Shown here: piece by piece, positions 1 to 5,684 of the stretch | How positions within the stretch are numbered: position 1 is the first letter of the stretch | Layout of the letters: the number at the start of each line of letters is the position of its first letter | From: Pseudomonadota bacterium | GTDB lineage: Bacteria; Pseudomonadota; Alphaproteobacteria; Rhizobiales; Hyphomicrobiaceae | Assembly: GCA_021816505.1 (NCBI GenBank) | Contig: JAKAXS010000204.1 | Span: forward strand, 1-5,684 | DNA: 5,684 nt | Direction of reading: 5' to 3' | Made by a program: the position numbers and the translations under genes | Notes under the pieces: model-generated | Seen by the model: only the letters and a program-made list of their open reading frames with translations | Told to the model about the DNA's origin: nothing | Databases searched by the model: none

Positions 1-1
1 A

Positions 2-436
2 TATCCTAGGCAGCTCAGGAGCCTGAACGGCCTTGTGTACTGCAGCCCTCTGGTCGAGATCACGCCTGATCTGGGACCGTTCAAGATTGCTGTGGCCTCG
101 CACAAAATCGGCGCCGTACCGGTCTATACGAAAGATCCCAAGAACCCCGACAAGTCGGGTGCATATTCCCTGATACTTCGTGATGAAGAAAACCTCGTCA
201 GTCAGTTCTCTCAGGTCAGCCCCCTCACGAAGCCCGGTGACCTCGTGATCATGGACTTCCTGGTGCTTCATGCATCGGGGCAAAATGTCGGGCAGAGATC
301 CCGCTGGTCAATGCAGCTGAGATACTTCGATTTCAACGAGCCGACAGGTGTTCGCCACGGTTGGAAAGGTTCGTTTGCGACGGGCGTCGATTTCGGGAAG
401 GTCCATCCGGAACTTGTTCTCGAACTGCCAACGTAG
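2..436 (+). CDS. PhyH-like Fe(II)/2-oxoglutarate dioxygenase, C-terminal part (5' end outside window)
   Basis: The reading frame is open from base 2 with no stop before TAG at 434-436. The first visible residues (YPRQLRSLNGLVYCSPLVEI) already look like the interior of a phytanoyl-CoA dioxygenase-family fold, so I treat the gene as 5'-truncated by the window rather than starting at the GTG at 35. Visible family marks are a substrate-loop segment beginning VASHKIGAVPV, then the jelly-roll stretch PGDLVIMDFLVLHASGQN. In the latter, the His of LHASGQN fits the distal metal-binding His. The Arg of RSRWSMQLRYF fits the residue that holds 2-oxoglutarate. The proximal His-x-Asp motif would lie upstream and is not visible. 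Such enzymes hydroxylate or otherwise oxidise small molecules. The substrate cannot be read here. The methyltransferase gene 42 bp downstream on the same strand suggests a shared role in glycan or secondary-metabolite tailoring (inference). Confidence 0.8.
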   Translation, partial: YPRQLRSLNGLVYCSPLVEITPDLGPFKIAVASHKIGAVPVYTKDPKNPDKSGAYSLILRDEENLVSQFSQVSPLTKPGDLVIMDFLVLHASGQNVGQRSRWSMQLRYFDFNEPTGVRHGWKGSFATGVDFGKVHPELVLELPT

Positions 437-469
437 AAAGTGCCCGGCGGGCAGTCACGCATACGTTCT

Positions 470-475
470 GGAGAG
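470..475 (+). promoter_or_regulatory. Ribosome-binding site deciding the methyltransferase start
   Basis: GGAGAG precedes ATG 479 at a normal Shine-Dalgarno distance (GGAG ends 5 nt before the ATG). The alternative in-frame GTG at 440 lies just 3 nt after the previous stop and has no comparable site. It would also add 13 residues in front of the Cys-x2-Cys motif. The ATG at 479 is therefore preferred. Confidence 0.7.
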
Positions 476-478
476 ACA

Positions 479-1633
479 ATGCCCTGTTCGGTCTGTGACA
501 ATCCAAGCGTCGCTTTGATCTACGAATCCGCTTCGACCGCTTCGATCACTTCTATGGGTGAAATGTTGGAGGCCAAAACCCGGGTTTGGCTTTGCGACAC
601 CTGCGGCCACGTGATGAGTGATCCGTTGCCGGACACTCAACAGTTTTACGCCGACAATTATCGGATTTCAGTTGGAAGCGACGACGAAGATCAGGTGTAC
701 GAGGTGCGCGGTGGTCAGGTGACGTACAGGAACGAGCATCAGTCCACGGTCTTCAACCAGAAAGTTCGCTTGGAGCCTGGCTCGCGGGTCCTGGACTTTG
801 GATGTGCGAAGGCGACGATGATGCGTCGCTTGCGGAAAGATCGTCCAGACGTTGAGATCTACCTGTTCGACGTCAGCCAAAACTATGAGTCGTTCTGGGA
901 TTCGATTGCCGAGAAGTCCAATCGCGCGGTGCACACGATACCGGAGGAGTGGTTTGGCACATTCCAACTCGTTACGTCGTATTTTTCCCTGGAGCACATA
1001 ACCGATCCCGTTCGCGCACTCGAGTCGATCCATCGCCTACTTGGGCCGACAGGCGAGCTTTACGCGGTTGTGCCCTATGCTTTGACCAACATCGGCGATC
1101 TTATCGTCGTAGATCACGTCAATCATTTCACGGTTTCCTCCATGCGACACGCGCTGCGTCGTGCGGGTTTTTCCAATATCGCGATCGACGTGGAGGCTCA
1201 TCGAGGTGCACTCGTCGTCAAGGCCGGCAAGACGGGCCAGTCGGAGCCGAGCGATGTTAAAGTGCGCGAGACGGTATTGGCGAAGAAGCTGGGAGAGTAT
1301 TGGCAATCGGCCGGAGATCGGCTGCGCGAAGCGGAAGGCCGGGCCGGCACGCCTGCGGCTGTCTATGGAGCGGGGTTCTACGGCATGTATGTCTTTTCGG
1401 CATTGTCGCGCCCTGACGATATTCAATGCTTCGTGGATCGAAGCCCGTACCTTCAAGGCAAGCAGGTATGCGGTAAAGCAATCAAGGCGCCCGCTGCTTT
1501 ATCAAAGCAGGTCAAGACACTCTATCTCGCGGTAAATCCATCGGTCGCGAACGCTGTTGCTTCCGCTCTGCGCGAGGAAGGTATCACAGACCCAGATTTG
1601 GTGTTTCTTCAGGCCTTCAATCCGGACGTGTAG
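479..1633 (+). CDS. Three-domain SAM-dependent methyltransferase (Zn-binding N-terminus, class I core, C-terminal Rossmann-like domain)
   Basis: 384 residues from ATG 479. Residues 1-60 hold C3-x2-C6 and C39-x2-C42, the paired-Cys zinc module found at the N-terminus of sugar C-methyltransferases and relatives (Pfam Methyltransf_13 type). Residues 95-250 are a class I SAM core. They contain motif I (VLDFGCAKATMMRRL, 104-118), an acidic end of strand 2 (YLFDVS, D131), SLEHITDP (170-177), and DHVNHF (212-217), which lines up with the EH.xYF catalytic region of TylCIII/NovU-like enzymes. Residues 290-384 form a second nucleotide-binding-like fold starting VYGAGFYGMYVF (295-306), as in the Methyltransf_14 C-terminal domain. 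Motif I is odd: the usual GCGxG appears as GCAKA. The gene follows the dioxygenase by 42 bp and is probably co-transcribed with it. A nucleotide-sugar substrate is plausible but not shown. The family architecture is confident; the reaction is not. Confidence 0.87.
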   Translation: MPCSVCDNPSVALIYESASTASITSMGEMLEAKTRVWLCDTCGHVMSDPLPDTQQFYADNYRISVGSDDEDQVYEVRGGQVTYRNEHQSTVFNQKVRLEPGSRVLDFGCAKATMMRRLRKDRPDVEIYLFDVSQNYESFWDSIAEKSNRAVHTIPEEWFGTFQLVTSYFSLEHITDPVRALESIHRLLGPTGELYAVVPYALTNIGDLIVVDHVNHFTVSSMRHALRRAGFSNIAIDVEAHRGALVVKAGKTGQSEPSDVKVRETVLAKKLGEYWQSAGDRLREAEGRAGTPAAVYGAGFYGMYVFSALSRPDDIQCFVDRSPYLQGKQVCGKAIKAPAALSKQVKTLYLAVNPSVANAVASALREEGITDPDLVFLQAFNPDV

Positions 1634-1684
1634 TCAGATTGGTGCGCTTCTCCGCTCGCCTTGGCCCGCGTCGAAAATGAATCA

Positions 1685-2974
1685 TCAGACGGATAGTTGC
1701 GACAAACGGCTCTGCCGAACGCGATAGTAGGCTTGGCTGCTGGCCGTTCCAGATTCCATGGCCTTGGAAACTCGGCTGCTTCTACGGGTACCACGACCTA
1801 GCGTTTGACGACGGTGATTGGCGCTAATGGCCAGACCGGCGCCGACCGCGCGTATCGCTTGCTCAGACGCGTCGGCGAGCAGTTGTGCAGCGTTGATCAT
1901 CGCATCCGACAACGACGTCGGTGCGACTTGGATGCTGCCGAAGGCCGAGATACCGTGGCTGAGGTTGCTGCGCGCGCCGGCGCCCACCGTTCCCGCCAAG
2001 GCGATCACCGGGATGCCGTGCGAAGCTGCACGCCGGCCGATCTCTGCGGGGACTTTCCCGAAGGGTGTCTGTCCGTCAAGAGCGCCTTCCGCCGTGAGAA
2101 CCAGATCGGCGCGTCGCAACAGACCGTCCAGATCCAGATGCTTGAACACGACGTCGTAGCGTGGGTGCAGCTTTGCCCCAAGACATCCGGCGAGGCCTGC
2201 GCCGATGCCACCGGATGCGCCTGATCCCGGCATGGCACCGACGTCGATGCCTGTTGCTGCCGTTACGCGCGCGGCAAAGATCTCCAAAGCCCTCTCGAGC
2301 ACCGGAACGAGTTCTGGCGTTGCCCCCTTCTGCGGACCGTAAACTCGCGACACGCCTCTTGGGCCGAGCAGCGCGTTATGCCAGTTGACGGTCACGTCGA
2401 TCCGGACCCTTGCGAGACGGGGATCGAGGCCAGAAAGATCGATCCGATCGAGCTGGAGTAGCCCCGCCGCGCCACGGCTGATGTCGTTGCCGTCGACTGT
2501 GAGGAGCTTGGCGCCAAGCGCCTGCAGGAGGCCGGCGCCACCGTCGTTCACGCCGCTATCGCCGCAGCCGATGAGGATGCGCCTTGCGCCCAGGTCCAGT
2601 GCCTTGCGGATGAGCTCGCCGACACCGAAACTGGTCGTGAGCGACGGATTGCGCCGTGCCGGCGGAACGAGCGAAAGACCGCATGCCGCGGCTATCTCCA
2701 GGACGGCAGTGCGCTCGTCGCAGCCGCCGAGAAGTCCGACGGTGGCGGGGATTGGTTCGCCGAGCGGACCCGTGACGACGGTCTTGTGCTGCTCACCGCC
2801 GGTTGCCTCGCAGAGCGAGCGCGTGAAGCCTTCACCCCCGTCGGCAATCGGAGCTTTGAGAATGGTCGCATCCGGCCACGCGCGTGCCACCCCGAGAGCC
2901 ATGGCGTCCGCTACGTCCTGAGCGTCCATGCACTCCTTGAAACCTGATGGTGCGATGAGAACAGTGAGAGACAT
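1685..2974 (-). CDS. Glycerate 2-kinase (GarK/GlxK family) with unusual C-terminal tail
   Basis: Expected to phosphorylate D-glycerate to 2-phosphoglycerate with ATP in the cytoplasm. Family motifs run the full length: IAPSGFKE (7-14), PIADGGEG (42-49), GPLGEPIPA (69-77), GCGDSGVNDGGAG (136-148), DVTVNWHNALLGPRG (193-207), YGPQKGATP (212-220), PGSGASGGIGAG (249-260), TAEGALDGQTPFGK (294-307) and PVIALAGTVG. The start at 2974 places the beta-strand MSLTVLIAPSGFKE at the N-terminus as in relatives and has AAGGG-like pairing 9 nt upstream. An in-frame ATG at 2992 adds six residues without a good ribosome site. Homology-like sequence ends near residue 383, the usual family length. The remaining 46 residues (1688-1825) are Arg/Ser/Gln-rich and look like read-through of formerly non-coding DNA. 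The gene follows the permease gene by 54 bp and converges on the methyltransferase with a 51-bp gap, in which I see no intrinsic terminator. Confidence 0.93.
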   Translation of the reverse strand: MSLTVLIAPSGFKECMDAQDVADAMALGVARAWPDATILKAPIADGGEGFTRSLCEATGGEQHKTVVTGPLGEPIPATVGLLGGCDERTAVLEIAAACGLSLVPPARRNPSLTTSFGVGELIRKALDLGARRILIGCGDSGVNDGGAGLLQALGAKLLTVDGNDISRGAAGLLQLDRIDLSGLDPRLARVRIDVTVNWHNALLGPRGVSRVYGPQKGATPELVPVLERALEIFAARVTAATGIDVGAMPGSGASGGIGAGLAGCLGAKLHPRYDVVFKHLDLDGLLRRADLVLTAEGALDGQTPFGKVPAEIGRRAASHGIPVIALAGTVGAGARSNLSHGISAFGSIQVAPTSLSDAMINAAQLLADASEQAIRAVGAGLAISANHRRQTLGRGTRRSSRVSKAMESGTASSQAYYRVRQSRLSQLSV

Positions 2975-2983
2975 TTGAGAAGA

Positions 2984-2988
2984 CCCTT
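2984..2988 (-). promoter_or_regulatory. Probable ribosome-binding site of the glycerate kinase
   Basis: Read on the minus strand, AAGGG lies 9 nt upstream of ATG 2974. This supports that start over the in-frame ATG at 2992, for which AAGGG would fall inside the coding sequence. The spacing is at the long end of normal. Confidence 0.5.
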
Positions 2989-3028
2989 GCATTGCCGCCG
3001 TAAAAGCAACAACGCCTGTCGTTCGAAG

Positions 3029-4420
3029 CTATTCCCTGTCCCACAGCGGAAATCCGAGGTGCGGCCAAATGGCAAGAGAGAAGACCAGCATGAGTCCGAG
3101 CATGACTGGAAGCAGCGCGACCGCGAGGCGGACAAAGTCCGCAGTCTGCAGCGCGTCGCCGTCCGTTCTTTGGCTGAACAGCGTGACGGTCTTGGAGCTG
3201 ATGGGCAGCGTTTGACAGAAGCCGGTACCGATGACGGTCAACAGCACGAGCGCGGATGCCGAGTAGCCGAGGTCGGCCAGCGGAAGCGCGAATGTCGGCA
3301 CGAGGATAGCGGCGCGTGCGGATCGCGATACCACGACGAGATGCGACAAGAGCGCGACGGCGGACACACCGAACGCGATCGCCAAGGGTGCAAGAGCGCC
3401 GGTCGGGTTCCAGTGGCCGAGCAGCGAGTCGGCAAGCCATTTGCCCGCGCCCGACGAGACAATGGCTTGCCCGAGTAAAACGGTTGCGGCGAAAAACAGC
3501 ACGAGTGTCCACTCAACGCCGCGCACCGCGGTTTTCATGCTCACACCGCTTAGCTGATGTTGGGTAAGCAGCACCGCGGCGGCGATCGCGACGATCCCCA
3601 TGCTCACACCGTGCCAGGGTGTCGCGACCCACGCCATCACCGTTATCAGGATGACCAAAGTGACGAACCACTGGCTTGCGCTTAGGCGGCCAGGCTTGGG
3701 CATTTCAAGGGCGAGAGGTGCCTGGGCACTTGGCCTGACGAATATCCAAAGGATGAGTTCCGTCGCTGCAAGGCAAGAAGCCAGGGCGATCGGCAACGCC
3801 AGCATCAACCATTGCAGATAATCGATGCGCTCGGTTGGTGCGGCCTGCGAGAGGAGATCAAGCGCAAGCAAATGTGCTCCAGACCCCGTAAGCACGCCGG
3901 CTGACGAGAGCAGGATGACGCTCGGAAAGAGCAGTGCCAATCCTTTGCTGATGGGCGCGCTCTTCAGTAGATCGGTCACCGCCAGGTATATGGGCAGGAA
4001 CAGGGCGGCTCTGGCCGACGGTGACGGCATGACGAATGCTGTGACGAACACGATCGCCGCGAGTGCATGAAACATTCCGCGCACCGTCCTAACCCGCCGC
4101 AACGCATAGCTGGCCGCGCGCTCGGCAAGGGTCGAATGTCGCAAGACCTCAGAGATTGTGAACGTGGCTATCATCAGCCAGATCAGTTCGCTGCCGAGCG
4201 CCATGTAGAACGTGCTGGGCGTCACGGCGCCGGCTGCCACGAGGGCGAGCGCGGCCGCCAGCGCGATCGTGACGTCGTCGGCTTTCGTCATCACCCAGCC
4301 GATCATCGCCAATGCGAAAATCAGAAGCGTGGCGCGCCCCGCCGATGTCAGCCCTGGAGTCCCGAACCAGATCAGAGCCGCGATGCCGGTCGCCGCTGCC
4401 AGCGCCGGGAGGTGGCGCAT
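3029..4420 (-). CDS. SLC13/DASS-type organic anion permease
   Basis: Inner-membrane transporter of 463 residues from ATG 4420, rich in long hydrophobic segments (for example 4-20, 30-45, 50-66, 78-92, 117-131) and ending in a last helix before HLGFPLWDRE. The divalent anion:Na+ symporter superfamily carries two inverted repeats, each with an Asn/Ser-Thr-type signature on a hairpin tip. Here the matching sites are MPSPSARAALFLP (131-143) and SRSARAAILVP (365-375), so both repeats share SARAA. LPISSKTVTLFS near 405-416 is also typical. The start is uncertain. The frame stays open upstream to a TTG at 4537, but the added 39 residues are polar and Pro/Arg-rich, and the first membrane segment begins right after M at 4420. 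The AGGTG next to that ATG is too close to be a good ribosome site. Because the glycerate kinase follows by 54 bp, glycerate or a related hydroxy-acid (tartronate, tartrate, malate) is the likeliest substrate; this is inferred from context only. Confidence 0.85.
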   Translation of the reverse strand: MRHLPALAAATGIAALIWFGTPGLTSAGRATLLIFALAMIGWVMTKADDVTIALAAALALVAAGAVTPSTFYMALGSELIWLMIATFTISEVLRHSTLAERAASYALRRVRTVRGMFHALAAIVFVTAFVMPSPSARAALFLPIYLAVTDLLKSAPISKGLALLFPSVILLSSAGVLTGSGAHLLALDLLSQAAPTERIDYLQWLMLALPIALASCLAATELILWIFVRPSAQAPLALEMPKPGRLSASQWFVTLVILITVMAWVATPWHGVSMGIVAIAAAVLLTQHQLSGVSMKTAVRGVEWTLVLFFAATVLLGQAIVSSGAGKWLADSLLGHWNPTGALAPLAIAFGVSAVALLSHLVVVSRSARAAILVPTFALPLADLGYSASALVLLTVIGTGFCQTLPISSKTVTLFSQRTDGDALQTADFVRLAVALLPVMLGLMLVFSLAIWPHLGFPLWDRE

Positions 4421-4500
4421 CACCTGTTGGAGAACGGGGCTTCTCACGTTCGGCGACCGTCGAGGAAACGATTGGCCCGAACGACGTGCCGTCGGACGTG

Positions 4501-4521
4501 ATGCGGGAAGGTGGTCCGCAT
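4501..4521. repeat. Short inverted repeat upstream of the permease gene
   Basis: ATGCGG and CCGCAT form a perfect 6-bp inverted pair separated by 9 bases, about 80-100 bp upstream of the preferred permease start. The position would suit an operator for the permease-kinase unit, but a 6-bp arm pair in GC-rich DNA can easily be chance. Confidence 0.25.
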
Positions 4522-4698
4522 GATGCGAGGCAACCAAGTATCGAGGCGCGCCAAAGCCTTCTCACACGTCGGGTGCACGATACCGTCGGCTTCGTTCGAG
4601 TTGCCGCACTGGGCTTGGGCGAACCGTCTCGATCTCGGCGGTGGGCCCCTATGTACGACCCAATGTCGGTGTCTTAAGGTCACAATCAACTTTTCGTC

Positions 4699-4749
4699 TT
4701 GGCGTTGGAATAAGAACGGCGCTCGGCGTTCTTATTCCAAGAACGCCAA
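4699..4749. repeat. 51-bp interrupted inverted repeat just upstream of the protease start
   Basis: The inner arms are a perfect 13-bp match: TTGGAATAAGAAC (4705-4717) and GTTCTTATTCCAA (4728-4740), around a 10-nt loop GGCGCTCGGC. The outer arms TTGGCG (4699-4704) and CGCCAA (4744-4749) add 6 bp, with GAA (4741-4743) bulged on the right. Weak complementarity may continue outward (ACTTTTCG on the left versus AGAAAGT on the right). As RNA on the plus strand it would be a strong hairpin ending 16 nt before ATG 4766 and just before the purine-rich AGAAAG that is the only ribosome-site candidate. There is no T-tract after the stem on either strand, so an intrinsic terminator is unlikely. It could be a translational control hairpin, an operator, or a remnant of a small palindromic element. 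Confidence 0.85.
4725..4747 (+). repeat. Alternative 9-bp hairpin overlapping the right arm
   Basis: GGCGTTCTT (4725-4733) pairs perfectly with AAGAACGCC (4739-4747) around a 5-nt loop ATTCC. It uses the right arm and part of the loop of the larger repeat, so the two folds exclude each other. The larger fold has more pairs; the smaller one is more local and leaves the left arm free. Confidence 0.6.
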
Positions 4750-4765
4750 AAGAAAGTGATGCCAC

Positions 4766-4894
4766 ATGAGTGAACTTATCGTGAGTCGGTTCCAGTCTGT
4801 GAGAGACCTCTTATGGGTCATCTTCGCGTTGGCGGCGATCGGTGGCATCGGTGCGGCGGTGATCGCCGAACCGCTTGTCACGATGGCTTACGCC
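4766..4894 (+). other. Signal peptide-coding region of the S8 protease
   Basis: It encodes residues 1-43: Arg at 8 and 13, a 20-residue hydrophobic stretch LLWVIFALAAIGGIGAAVIA, then EPLVTMAYA ending in an A-x-A motif directly before the Asp run. The stretch after the hydrophobic core is rather long, so an uncleaved membrane anchor is the alternative. Confidence 0.65.
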
Positions 4895-5684
4895 GACGAT
4901 GACGATGGAGATGATGACGACGATGACGATGACGATGATGACGACCGCCCCGTTCGGAGGTCGTCGCCTCGTGCCGAACTTATCGCCGTCGGGCTTAACG
5001 ACCAAGCTCTCCAACGCCTGACGAGTCGCGGCTTCCAGGTTCAGGCGAGAACGCAATCCGCTCTCCTGGGCGGTCGGCAGGTCATTCGCATTCTTGCGCC
5101 GCGTGGTCGCACACGCACCGCAGCTCTGCGCGAACTCCGGCGTGAAGACCCGGCGGCGACTGCGTCCAGCAACGATCTCTACCGTCGTCATCAGTTCGCG
5201 CGCTACCGTACGGAAAGCGGCGGCTGCGGCGATGATTGTCCTGCCTTCGCCATGACGGAATGGCGTAGCGAGGCCGCCGCGTGCAGCGGCCGTGTCTCGC
5301 TTGGCCTGATCGATACGGCGGTCGATCCCTCCCACCCCGCTCTCGATGGTGCGAGCATCACCACCAAGACCATCCGCCGCTCTGATCGGAGTGCGTCCGA
5401 CGCAGCACACGGGACGGGTGTCGCGAGCTTGCTTGTCGGACGTCCTCATTCAGCCGTTCGCGGTGTCATTCCGCAGGCGCGTATTCTGGCGGCGGACGCA
5501 TTCCATCGCGCCGGTGCCGGCGACGCGGCAGACGCTTACGATCTTGTCGCGGCGTTGGATTGGCTGACGGCCGAGGGCGCCAAAGTGATCAACATGAGTT
5601 TGTCCGGTCCGGCCAACGACGTCTTGCAAGCGGCAGTCGCCGCGACGCTCGCACGAGATATCGGCATCGTTGCCGCAGCCGGAA
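4766..5684 (+). CDS. Exported S8 (subtilisin-like) serine protease, N-terminal part (3' end outside window)
   Basis: 306 codons are visible and open to the window end. Residues 1-43 form an export signal: a basic start, a hydrophobic core 15-34, and AYA at 41-43 as a signal peptidase I-like site. Residues 44-60 are sixteen Asp and one Gly. Residues 69-140 (ELIAVGLND, then GFQVQAR, LLGGRQVIRILAP and DPAATASSNDLYR) look like a propeptide leading to the protease domain. Catalytic motifs follow: LGLIDTAVDPSHPAL with D183, and AHGTGVASLLVG with H215. INMSLSGP (275-282) follows, then GIVAAAG at the very edge, where the next residue should be the oxyanion-hole Asn. The catalytic Ser (GTS motif) lies beyond the window. 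C154, C158 and C173 could form a disulfide. The protein is probably periplasmic, secreted or anchored by residues 15-34. The ribosome site is weak (AGAAAG, 9 nt from the ATG). The divergent neighbours give no functional hint. Confidence 0.88.
   Translation, partial: MSELIVSRFQSVRDLLWVIFALAAIGGIGAAVIAEPLVTMAYADDDDGDDDDDDDDDDDDRPVRRSSPRAELIAVGLNDQALQRLTSRGFQVQARTQSALLGGRQVIRILAPRGRTRTAALRELRREDPAATASSNDLYRRHQFARYRTESGGCGDDCPAFAMTEWRSEAAACSGRVSLGLIDTAVDPSHPALDGASITTKTIRRSDRSASDAAHGTGVASLLVGRPHSAVRGVIPQARILAADAFHRAGAGDAADAYDLVAALDWLTAEGAKVINMSLSGPANDVLQAAVAATLARDIGIVAAAG
4895..4945 (+). repeat. GAY-codon tract encoding a poly-Asp run
   Basis: Seventeen codons: four Asp, GGA (Gly48), then twelve Asp. 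GAC and GAT are mixed. The 12-mer GATGATGACGAC occurs at 4910-4921 and again at 4934-4945, separated by the 12 bases GATGACGATGAC, which points to growth by small tandem duplications. The period of three keeps the frame open on both strands here, so a spurious minus-strand reading frame crosses it. Confidence 0.95.

Larger units (their letters stand above)
4421..4765. other. Divergent intergenic region between permease and protease genes
   Basis: 345 bp without a convincing gene. It must hold the promoters of the minus-strand permease-kinase unit and of the plus-strand protease. I found no clear sigma-70 -35/-10 pair on either strand. Several overlapping open frames exist on both strands, but they have no family resemblance and no ribosome sites. 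Part of 4421-4537 is in frame with the permease and could be N-terminal coding sequence if that gene starts earlier. The only strong structure is the inverted repeat at 4699-4749. A weak 6-bp repeat lies at 4501-4521. Confidence 0.6.

Noticed and set aside
35..436. GTG at 35 as true start of the dioxygenase
   Set aside because: The frame is open and family-like upstream of 35, and the metal-binding His-x-Asp region would be missing from a protein starting there.
2385..2921. 178-codon plus-strand open frame opposite the glycerate kinase
   Set aside because: Shadow frame in GC-rich DNA with Arg/Ser/Pro-rich sequence; the minus strand matches the glycerate kinase family along its full length.
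4421..4689. Open frames on both strands within the divergent intergenic region
   Set aside because: They overlap each other in several frames, are Arg/Pro-rich, lack ribosome sites and resemble no family known to me.
4707..4730. GGAAT followed by CGTT, resembling an alphaproteobacterial EcfG stress promoter (GGAAC, then CGTT)
   Set aside because: The spacer is 15 nt rather than the usual 16-17, the first box has T for C, and both boxes are parts of the inverted repeat, so the match is probably incidental.
4699..4757. Intrinsic transcription terminator
   Set aside because: The stem is strong, but the plus strand continues AAAAGAAAG and the minus strand GACGAAAAG; neither has a U-tract.
4759..4773. 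Tiny ATG-initiated frame of four codons (MPHE) overlapping the protease start
   Set aside because: It has no suitably spaced ribosome site and could arise by chance. It is noted only because a leader-like overlap with ATG 4766 could affect translation.
4811..5449. 212-codon open frame on the minus strand opposite the protease
   Set aside because: It is the reverse complement of the protease frame, kept open by the GAY tract (read as Val/Ile runs) and high GC. It shows no family resemblance, while the plus strand has clear S8 motifs.

Overview
The window looks like chromosomal DNA from a GC-rich Gram-negative bacterium. An alphaproteobacterium of the Hyphomicrobiales type is my best guess, judged from protein style and base composition only; no rRNA or other taxonomic marker is present. 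There are five protein-coding genes, two of them cut by the window edges. I see no tRNA, rRNA, CRISPR array, transposase or attachment site.

Left part (2-1633, plus strand): two co-oriented genes 42 bp apart. The first is the C-terminal part of a phytanoyl-CoA dioxygenase (PhyH)-like Fe(II)/2-oxoglutarate oxygenase. The second is a three-part SAM methyltransferase with an N-terminal Cys-x2-Cys pair zinc module, a class I methyltransferase core and a C-terminal Rossmann-like domain. That architecture is known from sugar C-methyltransferases and relatives in surface-glycan or natural-product clusters. The two genes probably form the end of such a cluster, and they look less GC-rich than the rest of the window.

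Middle part (1685-4420, minus strand): a convergent two-gene unit. An SLC13/DASS-type (divalent anion:Na+ symporter superfamily) permease is transcribed first, followed 54 bp later by a glycerate 2-kinase of the GarK/GlxK family. The simplest reading is an uptake-and-phosphorylation module: the permease brings in glycerate or a related small organic acid, and the kinase makes 2-phosphoglycerate, which enters lower glycolysis. The kinase carries an atypical, Arg/Ser-rich C-terminal tail of about 46 residues.

Right part (4421-5684): a 345-bp divergent intergenic region, then the 5' part of an exported S8 (subtilisin-like) serine protease on the plus strand. The intergenic region ends in a striking 51-bp inverted repeat lying immediately upstream of the protease ribosome-binding region. 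The repeat can fold in two mutually exclusive ways. The protease has a signal peptide, a run of 16 Asp and one Gly right after the predicted cleavage site, a propeptide-like segment, and the catalytic Asp and His motifs. The window ends just before the expected oxyanion-hole Asn, so the catalytic Ser cannot be seen.

No single undescribed system is evident. The items most worth a second look are the inverted repeat next to the protease start, the poly-Asp N-terminus of the predicted mature protease, and the pairing of an SLC13-type permease with glycerate kinase.
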